This document shows, one piece after another, positions 26,854-35,190 of a DNA stretch of 64,000 bases. The translations under genes and the position numbers were made by a program. The DNA comes from DYRB01 sp963709645. GTDB lineage: Bacteria; Pseudomonadota; Gammaproteobacteria; Chromatiales; Chromatiaceae. The first letter of the stretch is position 1; each line of letters opens with the position of its first letter. The DNA lies in the NCBI GenBank assembly GCA_963709645.1, contig CAVPXP010000016.1:1-64000 (forward strand), in the 5' to 3' direction. The notes under the pieces are model-generated. The model ran no database searches. It saw only the letters and a program-made list of their open reading frames with translations, and was not told the DNA's origin.

Positions 26854-27759
26854 ATGCTCGCAGCGGCAGACCTCAACCAGCGCTTCGCCCGCCAGGGCGA
26901 GGTCGAATTCAAGGTGGCGGACCAGGGTGCCCTGGTGGCGCAGGTGACCAATGCACAGGGCAGCGGGTCCATTGCCTGTCAGGGGGCACAGGTGCTGACC
27001 TGGGCCCCGGCTGGGCAGGCGCCGGTGGTGTGGCTCTCCAGCGATGCCCGCTTCCAGGCGACCAAGTCCCTGCGCGGCGGCATCCCGGTCTGCTGGCCCT
27101 GGTTTGGGGCCCATGCCCAGGACCCCGCCAAGCCGGCCCATGGTTTCGCGCGCAACCTGGACTGGGAGGTACGAGAGACCGCCAGCACCGCGGGGGGGAC
27201 GCGCATCGTCCTGGCCTTCACACCAGGCGAGGCCCAGCGGGCCCTATGGCCCCACGCTGCCGACCTGAGCCTGGCTGTGACCCTGGGCAAGACCCTGCGC
27301 CTGGTCATGACCACCCGCAACACCGGGGGCGAACCCATCGTCATCACCCAGGCCCTGCACACCTATTTCCATGTCGGCGACATCGCCTCGGTGCGGGTGG
27401 AGGGGCTCGATGGCTGCGACTATATCGACAAGGCGGTGAGCGGCGATCCCCGTATCCGCCAGGAGGGTCCCATCCTCATCGACCGCGAGGTCAACCGCAT
27501 CTACCTCGGCTGCCCCGGCGCCGTGGCCATCGTGGACGAGTCCCTGGGGCGGCGCATCCTGATCGACAAGTCCGGCAGCGCGAGCTACGTGGTCTGGAAC
27601 CCCTGGGCCGAGACCGGGGCCAAGTTCGGCGACATGGGCCCTGACGGCTACCGCAAGATGCTGTGCGTGGAGACCACCAACGCCTGGACCGATACCGCAA
27701 CCATCGCCCCGGGGGCTGAGTACGAACTGGTGTCCGAGTATCGGGTCGAGACCCTCTAG
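26854..27759 (+). CDS. D-hexose-6-phosphate mutarotase (YeaD-like, aldose 1-epimerase family)
   Basis: The 301-residue protein has the galactose-mutarotase beta-sandwich. Typical blocks are GAQVLTWAP, SLRGGIPVCWPWFGAHAQD, KPAHGFARNLDWEV with a catalytic His, ITQALHTYFHVGDIASVRVE with the second catalytic His region, and YVVWNPWAE. YeaD-type enzymes interconvert alpha and beta anomers of glucose 6-phosphate and similar sugars in the cytosol. The WNPW motif and the absence of a signal peptide separate it from GalM. The ribosome-binding site CAGGAG precedes ATG 26854. Its stop codon overlaps the GTG of the next gene by one base, so the two are translationally coupled. Confidence 0.9.
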   Translation: MLAAADLNQRFARQGEVEFKVADQGALVAQVTNAQGSGSIACQGAQVLTWAPAGQAPVVWLSSDARFQATKSLRGGIPVCWPWFGAHAQDPAKPAHGFARNLDWEVRETASTAGGTRIVLAFTPGEAQRALWPHAADLSLAVTLGKTLRLVMTTRNTGGEPIVITQALHTYFHVGDIASVRVEGLDGCDYIDKAVSGDPRIRQEGPILIDREVNRIYLGCPGAVAIVDESLGRRILIDKSGSASYVVWNPWAETGAKFGDMGPDGYRKMLCVETTNAWTDTATIAPGAEYELVSEYRVETL

Positions 27760-28250
27760 TGATCGAAAGCCTGCTCCTGTCCATTAGCGCCAGGCTGCCC
27801 TGCCGCCTCATCGATGGCGAGCACGGGGAGCCCTACCTGGAGCGCTACTACCTCTTCGGCGCCTTCGGCTGGCATGCCTATCTGCATCGCTTCGTGGACT
27901 CAGACCCGGACCGGGGTCTGCATGACCATCCCTGGGGGAGGGCGGTCAGCCTTGTCCTCACCGGCGGCTACGACGAGGTCCGGCCCATCGACGGGGACCC
28001 CGCGAGGACCCAGACCCGGACCTTGCGCCCCTGGCGCCTGAATCGACTGCGTGGGTCGGACTTCCACCGGGTCGTCCTGCGCAAGGGTCAGCCCGCCTGG
28101 ACCCTGTTTCTGCACGGGCCGAGGGTCAAGGGCTGGGGCTTTGTCCAGAACGGGGCCTACCGGGCGATGGCCAGGGATGGCGGCGAGTTCCGCCACCGCG
28201 ACTGGTGGAAGGGGGCACCCTCGGGCGCGGAGGCCAGGGCAGGCCGCTAG
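27759..28250 (+). CDS. Cupin-like protein of unknown function
   Basis: This 163-residue soluble protein has a beta-rich core with a histidine pair in GLHDHPWGRAVSLVLTGGYD and a later FHRVVLRKGQPAWTLFLHG. That pattern resembles a small metal-binding cupin (first motif HxH, second motif with His). It begins at GTG 27759, inside the TAG stop of the mutarotase gene (TAGTG), so it is probably a coupled companion acting in carbohydrate metabolism. The specific reaction is unknown. The C-terminal KGAPSGAEARAGR tail looks disordered. Confidence 0.6.
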   Translation: MIESLLLSISARLPCRLIDGEHGEPYLERYYLFGAFGWHAYLHRFVDSDPDRGLHDHPWGRAVSLVLTGGYDEVRPIDGDPARTQTRTLRPWRLNRLRGSDFHRVVLRKGQPAWTLFLHGPRVKGWGFVQNGAYRAMARDGGEFRHRDWWKGAPSGAEARAGR

Positions 28251-28270
28251 CTGAACTAGGCTTTCCGGCG

Positions 28271-28693
28271 TCATCCGCCAGGCTTCTTGCCCTCGGCCTT
28301 CAAGGACTCGATGGCCGCAACCTTGTAGTCCACGGCTAGCCGTATCTGGTCGTCCGAGAGGCGCGGGTTGCCGCCGTGGGGCGGCATGCGGTATTGGCCG
28401 TCTGTGCCCTTGATGCCGTTCAGGGCGCTCTGGTAGAGGGCCTCTTTGCCTTTTGCCACCCGCCGGTCCCATTCGGCGAAGTTGGTCACGGCGGGTGCCC
28501 CTGCGACCCCCAGCAGGTGGCAGGCGCGGCAGGTACCGAGCCAGATGCTGCGTCCGGCCTCAAGTCGCTCGCCCGACAGCTTGGGCATGCTCGGGCCGGC
28601 GTCGGAGGGGGCCTCCGACCGGCCGCAGCCCGGGAGCCCGAGCGCCAACATGCAGGCGAGGGCTGGGGCGAGGCGGTGGGTGAAGCGGTGCAT
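28271..28693 (-). CDS. c5-like monoheme cytochrome c lipoprotein
   Basis: The 140-residue product has a signal peptide with a lipobox-like GLPGC at about residues 19-23, followed by a Ser/Pro linker. A single CRACH heme site comes next and an axial Met in RMPPHGGNPRLSD. The LSDDQIRLAVDYKV helix is typical of cytochrome c5 and similar class I cytochromes. It is probably lipid-anchored on the periplasmic side and shuttles electrons. ATG 28693 has GGGAG five bases upstream. It converges on the cupin-like gene without a clear terminator. Confidence 0.85.
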   Translation of the reverse strand: MHRFTHRLAPALACMLALGLPGCGRSEAPSDAGPSMPKLSGERLEAGRSIWLGTCRACHLLGVAGAPAVTNFAEWDRRVAKGKEALYQSALNGIKGTDGQYRMPPHGGNPRLSDDQIRLAVDYKVAAIESLKAEGKKPGG

Positions 28694-28882
28694 GGGAACT
28701 CCCGATTGGTGGAGGGGCGTGGCGGCCCCGGCGCGTTGTCGCAGTATGGGGGCGAGCCCGGCTGGCTGCACCCCGCGGCTGCGGTCAGGACCTGAGCCCG
28801 CTGTGCTCCGGCCGCCTATCCCCGTGAGCGCCGCCTTTGGTTAAACTGGCCTCAACCACCCAACCCAAAGGCAGGCGCAGAC

Positions 28883-29272
28883 ATGGCGAACAATACCCAG
28901 AGACCCGGTGCCTCGGACGATCGCCTCGACGCCGTGGTCGCCGCGGCACGGCGGGCCCGCGAGGAACGCGAGCGTGGCTACCGTGAGCAGGCGCTGAAGC
29001 TCTACCCTTGGGTCTGTGGGCGCTGTGCCCGGACCTTCAGCTACGCCAATCTGCGCGAGCTGACCGTCCACCACCGCGATCACAACCACGACAACAACCC
29101 CGCGGACGGCAGCAATTGGGAACTGCTCTGCCTGTACTGCCACGACAATGAGCACCGCCGCCTGGAGGATCACCTCGCCGCGGGCGGCCAGTCGGTAGCC
29201 GGCAAGCCCAAGCCGGAATCCACGCACAAGGCCTTCGGCGCCCTGGCGGACCTGCTCAAGGGCGGTTCCTGA
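28883..29272 (+). CDS. YajD-like HNH nuclease family protein
   Basis: The 129-residue protein has a basic N-terminal helix (VVAAARRAREERERGYREQA), a zinc-type CGRC pair and the HNH core HHRDHNHDNNPADGSNWE. A second pair, LCLYCHDNEH, completes the zinc site. Length and layout match YajD. HNH proteins cut DNA, but the housekeeping role of YajD is unknown. Nothing nearby suggests a phage or restriction context. Confidence 0.88.
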   Translation: MANNTQRPGASDDRLDAVVAAARRAREERERGYREQALKLYPWVCGRCARTFSYANLRELTVHHRDHNHDNNPADGSNWELLCLYCHDNEHRRLEDHLAAGGQSVAGKPKPESTHKAFGALADLLKGGS

Positions 29273-29605
29273 ATTGGCCCTGGCTTAGTGGACACGCCCG
29301 GCATCGCCATTCCCTGTCCCTCGGTGCCCGCGCCCTTGCGCCGGTGTCCTGGGCCTTTGCGGAACGCCATCCGAATCTGCATCTCACCCTGACTCCGGAC
29401 GACCCGCCAGTACTGCGGACAAGGCCCGGCCTGACCGGCGCCGTTTCAGACGAAATCCTAGTTCCGGTTCAGCATTCCTCCGATACCGGCATTCGCTGCG
29501 CCTGCCTAATGTGAGATTGCCAATCCGGCAATCTGTTGCCCGGAGCCGTTCGGGCGCAAACCTGTGCCTGGCCGACTCCCTGGGTGTCACCAAGGGAGGC
29601 CAATC
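29273..29605. other. Intergenic region with a perfect hairpin
   Basis: This is 333 bp without a gene. A perfect 8-bp inverted repeat, AGATTGCC-AATCC-GGCAATCT, lies at 29514-29534, about 70 bp before the exported diheme gene, and might be an operator. The ribosome-binding site AAGGGAGG sits at 29591-29598. Confidence 0.4.
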
Positions 29606-30451
29606 ATGAAACGAGAATCTGTAGGGCGAAGAGACTTTATCATCGGCACCGCGACCGCAGCCTTGGGCCTGAGTGCGGGCGGCATTGTACGAGCGGCGAC
29701 ACCAACCGCAATCGCCTTGCCCCTGCCTTATACCACCCTAGACCCGGAGCAGGTGCGCGAACTGGCCTACAGCCAATACTTCCAGGGCGGGTGCATGCAC
29801 GGGGCGTCTTCGGGCCTAATTCTGGCGTTCAAGGAAGCACTGCCGGGGACCGCTTGGGACCTGATTCCACTCGGCATGTACAAGTACGGCTCCGGAGGCG
29901 TCGCAGGCTGGGGCACGATCTGCGGCGTTCTGAACGGCGTCATGGCCGTCCTGAACCTGATCGATCTGCATGGCAAATTGGGGAACGAGCTCATGGGCTG
30001 GTACTCCACCACGGAGTTTCCGACGGCCAGCTGCGACGGATTCGTGGCGATGAAAGCTGACGGGACGGTGCTTGCCACGGCAATTCCGGACGCCCAAGTC
30101 CTGGCTCACACGATTTCCGACTCGCCCTTGTGCCACGTCTCCATCAGCAAGTGGTGCCACGCGGCGGGCGTCAGCGTCGCCGACGCTCTGGACGGACTGA
30201 AATACAAGGACGACCGGTGCAGCAAGATCTGCGCGGACACGGCAGCCAAGACGGCGGAGCTGATCAACGAATATGTCGCCTCCTATGCCCCGTCGGAGGA
30301 CTTCGCGGCGTGCCTAGCCTGCCACACGCAGCGCAACGACCAGATCGGCAAGATGAACTGCAGCGGCTGTCACACCAACGACGCCGTGCTGGTGCCGTAT
30401 TACCATCCGGCCGGCAAGATGGGGAAGGGCAAGAGCGGTAAGGGCAAGTGA
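29606..30451 (+). CDS. Tat-exported diheme protein, split-Soret cytochrome-like (C_GCAxxG_C_C family)
   Basis: The 281-residue protein begins with a twin-arginine signal (GRRDFIIGTATAALGLSAGG), so it should be exported folded. The body has Cys-bearing blocks GGCMHGASSGLILAFKEAL and GWGTICGVLNGVMAVLNLI, which fit the C_GCAxxG_C_C family, and SISKWCHAAG with DRCSKICADTAA. Near the C terminus are two CxxCH heme sites, CLACH and CSGCH, followed by a Lys/Gly-rich tail. This layout recalls split-Soret cytochrome c of sulfate reducers, a diheme protein whose function is unresolved. It is monocistronic, with a good AAGGGAGG ribosome-binding site. Confidence 0.7.
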   Translation: MKRESVGRRDFIIGTATAALGLSAGGIVRAATPTAIALPLPYTTLDPEQVRELAYSQYFQGGCMHGASSGLILAFKEALPGTAWDLIPLGMYKYGSGGVAGWGTICGVLNGVMAVLNLIDLHGKLGNELMGWYSTTEFPTASCDGFVAMKADGTVLATAIPDAQVLAHTISDSPLCHVSISKWCHAAGVSVADALDGLKYKDDRCSKICADTAAKTAELINEYVASYAPSEDFAACLACHTQRNDQIGKMNCSGCHTNDAVLVPYYHPAGKMGKGKSGKGK

Positions 30452-30457
30452 CCCAAG

Positions 30458-30502
30458 CGCCGCCCCCTGTGATGCGCACGCAGCGGCGCCATGGGGGCGG
30501 CG
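30458..30502. terminator. Possible bidirectional intergenic hairpin
   Basis: Perfect 10-bp arms, CGCCGCCCCC at 30458-30467 and GGGGGCGGCG at 30493-30502, lie between the convergent diheme and lgt genes. There is no T run, so it is not a classical terminator. Confidence 0.35.
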
Positions 30503-30512
30503 TCGACCCGGA

Positions 30513-31334
30513 TCAGGCGCGGCGATAGGCCAGCACCAGCAGCAGGACTCCAAAGGCGATCATGGGCAGGCTGAGGAGCTGGCCCATGGTCACCCAGCCG
30601 AAGGCGAGATAGCCGAGCTGGGCGTCCGGCTGGCGGACGAGCTCCACCAGGAAGCGGAAGCAACCGTAGCAGAGCAGGAAGAGGCCGGAGACGGCCATGG
30701 TTGGTCGCGGCCGGCTGGAGAAGGTCCAGAGGATCAGGAACAGGGCGATGCCCTCCAGCCCCGCCTCGTAGAGCTGGGACGGGTGCAAGGGTGGGGACCA
30801 GATGGCCTCCGGGGGCAGACCGGCGCAGTGTTCCGGGGCCCGCTGGCAAGGCACGGTCATGCCCCAGGGGACCTCTGTCGCACGTCCCCAGAGTTCGGCG
30901 TTGATGAAGTTGCCGATGCGCCCCATCAGTAGCCCAATCGGGACGAGGGGGACAATAAAGTCGGTGATCTCGAAGAAGCGGCGACCGTGGCGGCGGGCGA
31001 ACAGCCACATGGCGATCGACACGCCCAGCAGGCCGCCATGGAAGGACATGCCGCCCTGCCAGACCTTGAAGAGGTTGATCGGATTGGCCAGGATCTGGTC
31101 GAAGCCATAGAAGAGCATGTAGCCCAGCCGCCCCCCGACGATGACTCCAGCGACGCCGTAGAAGAGGACGTCGTCGACCATGTCGGCGGTCCAACCGGAG
31201 TTGGGGCGGCTCGCCCGCCAGCGGCCCAGGGCCCAGAAGGCGGCGAATCCCACCAGGTACATGAGCCCGTACCAGTGGATCTTCAGCGGCCCCAGGGTCA
31301 GGGCGATGGGGTCGATTTCCGGGTAGGTCAGCAT
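30513..31334 (-). CDS. lgt: Prolipoprotein diacylglyceryl transferase
   Basis: The 273-residue inner-membrane enzyme transfers diacylglycerol from phosphatidylglycerol to the lipobox cysteine of prolipoproteins. It shows the Lgt signature GLLMGRIGNFINAELWGR, the early IHWYGLMYLVGF, GGMSFHGGLLG, and the HPSQLYEAGLEG segment. Seven membrane helices fit the known topology. ATG 31334 (MLTYPEIDPIAL) matches the usual Lgt N terminus; an upstream extension has no conserved content. The window encodes several lipoproteins that would depend on it. Confidence 0.95.
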   Translation of the reverse strand: MLTYPEIDPIALTLGPLKIHWYGLMYLVGFAAFWALGRWRASRPNSGWTADMVDDVLFYGVAGVIVGGRLGYMLFYGFDQILANPINLFKVWQGGMSFHGGLLGVSIAMWLFARRHGRRFFEITDFIVPLVPIGLLMGRIGNFINAELWGRATEVPWGMTVPCQRAPEHCAGLPPEAIWSPPLHPSQLYEAGLEGIALFLILWTFSSRPRPTMAVSGLFLLCYGCFRFLVELVRQPDAQLGYLAFGWVTMGQLLSLPMIAFGVLLLVLAYRRA

Positions 31335-31532
31335 GGGCGCGGATGTTACCACGGGTCCCGCGAAGGGCTGGTGACGGCAACTCGCGGCGAGCGCAGCCGG
31401 GGCGTCGGTCGATGCTCCTGCAACCCGACCAATGGCATCGACCATTCATCGGGTTGGCCCTTGAGTTGCGCACAGAGAGGACCGAGTATTCCCCCGCGGC
31501 GCCTTCTGCCGCCTGACCCCGGGTCCCCTTAA

Positions 31533-32975
31533 ATGCAGCAACTCGCCGAAACCGCCCGCCGTTTCGCCGCCCTGGCCCCCGCCGCCGACTATTGGTCCAT
31601 CCGCCTGGTGGCGGACGAGTCCGAACACTTGGAGGTCCGCCAGGGTGTCGCCGAGCCCTGTTCCCTCTCCCTTGGCGGCGGGGCCATGGTGGCCCTGGTC
31701 CGGAGGGGCGGGGTGGGCTATGCCGCGACCAGCGATCTCAGTGACTCGGGCCTCGTCGCCGCCGCTCGGCGTGCCGCGGGCTGGGCCGAGGCTCACGCCC
31801 GCCTGGGCCTGTTCGACGCTGCCCTATTCCCGCGGAGCAGCGCGCGCCTGGACTACCAGGCCCCGGTGGCCGAGCCCTGGGGGTCCGTGTCTGTGGCCGA
31901 TAAGCTCGATCTGCTCCAAGGGGCCTGCGATGCCTTGGCGATTGAAGACCGCATCGTGGATTGGTCCGCCTGGCTCGGTCACTGGCGGGTGAACCAGCTC
32001 CTGGTCACCAGCGATGGGGGCCGCATCGCCCAGGCATGGGAATACACGGAGCCGGGGTTGATGGCAGTGGCCAACGCGGGCAGCCAGACCCAGAGGCGCC
32101 ACGGCCGCGGTGCGGACTGGTCCCAGCAGGGTGGGCTGGAGCGCCTTGCCGCCTGCGGGCTAGGCGCGGACGCCCGCCGGGTGGCCGAGGAGGCCCTGGC
32201 CCTGCTCGCGGCCCCGGAGTGTCCGAGCGGGGAGCTGGATCTGGTCCTGCTCCCCAGCCAGATGGTCCTGCAGATCCACGAGAGTATCGGCCACCCCCTG
32301 GAGCTCGACCGCATCCTGGGCGACGAGCGCAACTATGCGGGGACCAGCTTCGTCACCCCGCAGATGTTCGGGACCTACCGCTACGGCTCGGAGCTGCTGG
32401 ACGTTACCTTTGACCCCGGCGTTCCCGGGGAGCTGGCCAGCTATGCCGCTGACGACGAGGGGACGCCCGCCGCCCGCGCCTACCTGATTCGCCGGGGCAT
32501 TCTGGAGCGCCCCCTGGGCGGGGCCCTGTCCCAGGCCCGCGCCGGGCTTCCCGGGGTGGCGAATGCTCGGGCCAGCGGCTGGGACAGGCCGCCCATCGAC
32601 CGTATGGCCAACATCAACCTGGAGCCCGGTACGGACACCCTGGCCGGGCTCATCTCCCGGGTGGAGCGCGGGGTTCTGATGGACACGAACCGCTCCTGGT
32701 CCATCGACGACAGCCGCAACAAGTTCCAGTTCGGCTGCGAGCTGGGGCGCCTGATCCGGGACGGGGAGCTCAGGGGCCTGGTGCGCAACCCGAACTACCG
32801 GGGGATCTCCGCCAATTTCTGGCGCAGCCTGGATGGGGTGGGGGACGCGGCGTCGCGGGAGGTCCGCGGGGTGCGCAACTGCGGAAAGGGCGAGCCCAAC
32901 CAGTCGGTCTACGTGGGCCACGCGGCGCCGCCCTGCCTGTTCCGGCAGGTCGCGGTCTTCGGGGGTGGGGAATGA
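31533..32975 (+). CDS. TldD/PmbA family metalloprotease, TldD-like subunit
   Basis: This 480-residue protein has the TldD metal-binding motif H249-E250-x3-H254 (QIHESIGHPLELDR). Further family blocks are GTPAARAYLIRRGILE and INLEPGTDTLAGLI. It differs from housekeeping TldD in several segments and lies in a pair with a PmbA-like gene. The two presumably form a heterodimeric protease; the TldD/TldE pair processes modified peptides such as microcin B17 and degrades unfolded peptides. ATG 31533 starts a natural N terminus, but no strong ribosome-binding site is visible. The 3' end overlaps the next gene by 4 bp. Confidence 0.88.
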   Translation: MQQLAETARRFAALAPAADYWSIRLVADESEHLEVRQGVAEPCSLSLGGGAMVALVRRGGVGYAATSDLSDSGLVAAARRAAGWAEAHARLGLFDAALFPRSSARLDYQAPVAEPWGSVSVADKLDLLQGACDALAIEDRIVDWSAWLGHWRVNQLLVTSDGGRIAQAWEYTEPGLMAVANAGSQTQRRHGRGADWSQQGGLERLAACGLGADARRVAEEALALLAAPECPSGELDLVLLPSQMVLQIHESIGHPLELDRILGDERNYAGTSFVTPQMFGTYRYGSELLDVTFDPGVPGELASYAADDEGTPAARAYLIRRGILERPLGGALSQARAGLPGVANARASGWDRPPIDRMANINLEPGTDTLAGLISRVERGVLMDTNRSWSIDDSRNKFQFGCELGRLIRDGELRGLVRNPNYRGISANFWRSLDGVGDAASREVRGVRNCGKGEPNQSVYVGHAAPPCLFRQVAVFGGGE

Positions 32976-34291
32976 GCGCCGCGGCCTTTTTCCTGCTTGC
33001 CGACCGGCTCTGTGCAGGGCTCAAGCCTGGTGAGGTTCTGTTCTGCGCCCTGGACGGCGAGGCTTCCGACTTCGTCCGCCTCAACCAGGGCCGCATCCGC
33101 CAGGCTGGGGCCGTCCAGAGCCAGTCCCTTGGCCTGACCCTGATCCAGGGGGAGCGTCAGGTGTCGGGGAGCTGCGACCTGGCCTGCGACCCGCAGCTGG
33201 ACCTGGCCCTTGCTCGCGACCTGTTGGGGCGCCTGCGGGAGCGCCTGCCCCAGGTCCCGGAGGACCCCTACCTCAACTATTCCGAGGTCGCCAGCGCGGG
33301 GGAGCACCGGGCCGATTCCTCCCTCCCGGCTGCCGCCGAGGCCCTGGGGGAGCTGGTCTCCGCCGCCGCGGGGCTCGACCTCGTGGGGATCTGGGCAAGC
33401 GGGGATCTTTACCGCGGCCTGGCCAGCTCGCTGGGGCACAAGTATTGGCACGCCGGGGCCAGCTTCAACCTGGACTGGAGCTGCTACCTCGCTGGGGACA
33501 AGGCGGTGAAGGCCGCCTATGCCGGGACCCACTGGGATACTTCGGCCTTGCTGGAGCGGCTCACCGAGGTCCGCCGGGCCATGGCCGTCATAGCCCGCCC
33601 GGCCAAGTCCATTCCCCCCGGCCGCTATCGTGCCTATCTCGCGCCCCAGGCACTCAAGGAGCTGACGGATATGCTGGGTTGGGGCGGCTTCGACCTCAAG
33701 AGTCATCGCACCCACCAGACCCCGCTGCTGCGGCTGGTGCGGGGGGAACGGGTCTTGCACCCCGGTGTCGGGCTCTACGAGGAGCATGCCCGGGGGCTTG
33801 CCCCGCGCTTTACCTCAGAGGGCTTTCTCACCCCGGATCGGGTAGACCTGATCGTCGGCGGGGCTTACCGCGACTGTCTCGTGGATGCGCGCAGCGGCAA
33901 GGAATACGGCATCACCGTGAACGCCGCCGGGGAGGCGCCCGACTCCCTCGGGATGGAACCGGGGGAAATCTTACGGGATCAGGCCCTAGCCAGGCTAGGG
34001 GAGGGGCTCGCCATCGGCAACCTGTGGTACTGCAACTGGTCCGACCCCAACGCCTGCCGGGTCACCGGCATGACCCGCTTCGCCACCTTCTGGGTCGAGG
34101 GCGGGGAGCCGGTTGCGCCGGTAGATGTCATGCGTTTCGACGACTCCCTCTATCACCTCCTGGGGGACCGCCTGGAAGGCTTGACCCGGGAGCGCGAGCT
34201 GCTGCTTTCGGCGGATACCTATGGGGGGCGTGGAAACGAGAGCTGCCTGCTCCCGGGGGCCCTGGTGGACGGTCTGACGCTGACGTTGTGA
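32972..34291 (+). CDS. TldD/PmbA family protein, PmbA (TldE)-like subunit
   Basis: The 439-residue protein shares the TldD/PmbA fold but lacks the HExxxH zinc motif, as expected for the non-catalytic partner. Recognisable parts are LNQGRIRQAGAVQSQSLGLT near the N terminus and SLGMEPGEILRDQALARLGE toward the C-terminal half, with IGNLWYCNWSDPNACRVTGM after it. It starts at ATG 32972, overlapping the TldD-like stop by 4 bp, so the two are translated together. No peptide natural-product gene is visible nearby to name a target. Confidence 0.82.
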   Translation: MSAAAFFLLADRLCAGLKPGEVLFCALDGEASDFVRLNQGRIRQAGAVQSQSLGLTLIQGERQVSGSCDLACDPQLDLALARDLLGRLRERLPQVPEDPYLNYSEVASAGEHRADSSLPAAAEALGELVSAAAGLDLVGIWASGDLYRGLASSLGHKYWHAGASFNLDWSCYLAGDKAVKAAYAGTHWDTSALLERLTEVRRAMAVIARPAKSIPPGRYRAYLAPQALKELTDMLGWGGFDLKSHRTHQTPLLRLVRGERVLHPGVGLYEEHARGLAPRFTSEGFLTPDRVDLIVGGAYRDCLVDARSGKEYGITVNAAGEAPDSLGMEPGEILRDQALARLGEGLAIGNLWYCNWSDPNACRVTGMTRFATFWVEGGEPVAPVDVMRFDDSLYHLLGDRLEGLTRERELLLSADTYGGRGNESCLLPGALVDGLTLTL

Positions 34292-34403
34292 CTTGGCATG
34301 GCCTTGCGCAGCCGGCGGTCAGTCGGCACGCGAACTACCCCTGGCGAGTGCTGCCGCGCATCGTAAAATGGCCTCCGCAAAGTGAAATTCGGAGGATGCC
34401 GCC

Positions 34404-35168
34404 CTGACCAAGTCCGCTATCCAGGTCATCGACCGTGCCGCAGCCCTGCTCGACGCCCTGGGACGGGCCGGGGGTGACGCCAGCCTCAAGGTCCTCTCCG
34501 CGGAAACCGGCCTGCACCCCTCCACCGCTTCGCGCATCCTCGCGTCGCTCCTGGCTCATGGGCTGGTGGAGCGCGGCGAGGGGAGCGGGCGCTATCGACT
34601 CGGGGTGCGCCTGCTGCAGCTCGCCGCCCGGGTCGGGCGCCAGCTCGAGGTCCGGCGCGAGGCCCCGCCCATCATGGAGTGGCTGCGTGATCAGGTGGGC
34701 GAGACGGTGAACCTGAGCCTGCGCGACCGCGACGAGGTGGTCTACGTGGAGCGTATCGCCTCCAGCCGGACGGTGCGCGTGGAGCAGGTGGTGGGCAGCC
34801 GGGCCCCGCTGCACGTTACCGCGGTGGGCAAGCTCTTCCTGGGGGAGGCGGGGGACGCCGAGGTCCGCTCCTACGCCCTGCGCACGGGGCTGCCGCGCTA
34901 TACACGCAACACCATCGTCAGTGCCGAAGCCCTGGGCAAGGCCGCCGCGAGCGCTGTGGACCAGGGATTCGCCTTCGACGACGAAGAGGCCGAGCTGGGG
35001 GTGGGCTGCATCGGGGTCCTGGTCCGCAACGCCGAGGGGCGGGCCGTGGCCGGGCTCTCCGTCTCCGCGCCCCGGGGGCGGCGGAGCGATGCCTGGGTCC
35101 CGCTGGTGCAGGAGGCCGGCCGGCGCCTCTCGGAGCGGCTCGGGTATTTGGCGCCGAGGGCGGGGTAA
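34404..35168 (+). CDS. IclR-family transcriptional regulator (start codon unclear)
   Basis: The protein of about 254 residues begins with a winged helix (IQVIDRAAALLDALGRAGGD, then LSAETGLHPSTASRILASLL) and has the IclR effector domain (VNLSLRDRDEVVYVERIAS, LHVTAVGKLFL, EEAELGVGCIGVLV). The open frame from 34386 contains no ATG, GTG or TTG before the helix-turn-helix. The natural start position is CTG 34404, eight bases after a GGAGG. Alternatively ATG 34396 is the start, with a one-base indel in CCGCCCTGACC. Its ligand is unknown; the nearest upstream genes are the TldD/PmbA pair on the same strand. Confidence 0.82.
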   Translation: MTKSAIQVIDRAAALLDALGRAGGDASLKVLSAETGLHPSTASRILASLLAHGLVERGEGSGRYRLGVRLLQLAARVGRQLEVRREAPPIMEWLRDQVGETVNLSLRDRDEVVYVERIASSRTVRVEQVVGSRAPLHVTAVGKLFLGEAGDAEVRSYALRTGLPRYTRNTIVSAEALGKAAASAVDQGFAFDDEEAELGVGCIGVLVRNAEGRAVAGLSVSAPRGRRSDAWVPLVQEAGRRLSERLGYLAPRAG

Positions 35169-35190
35169 CCCGCCGCGGTCTGTGCCTTCG

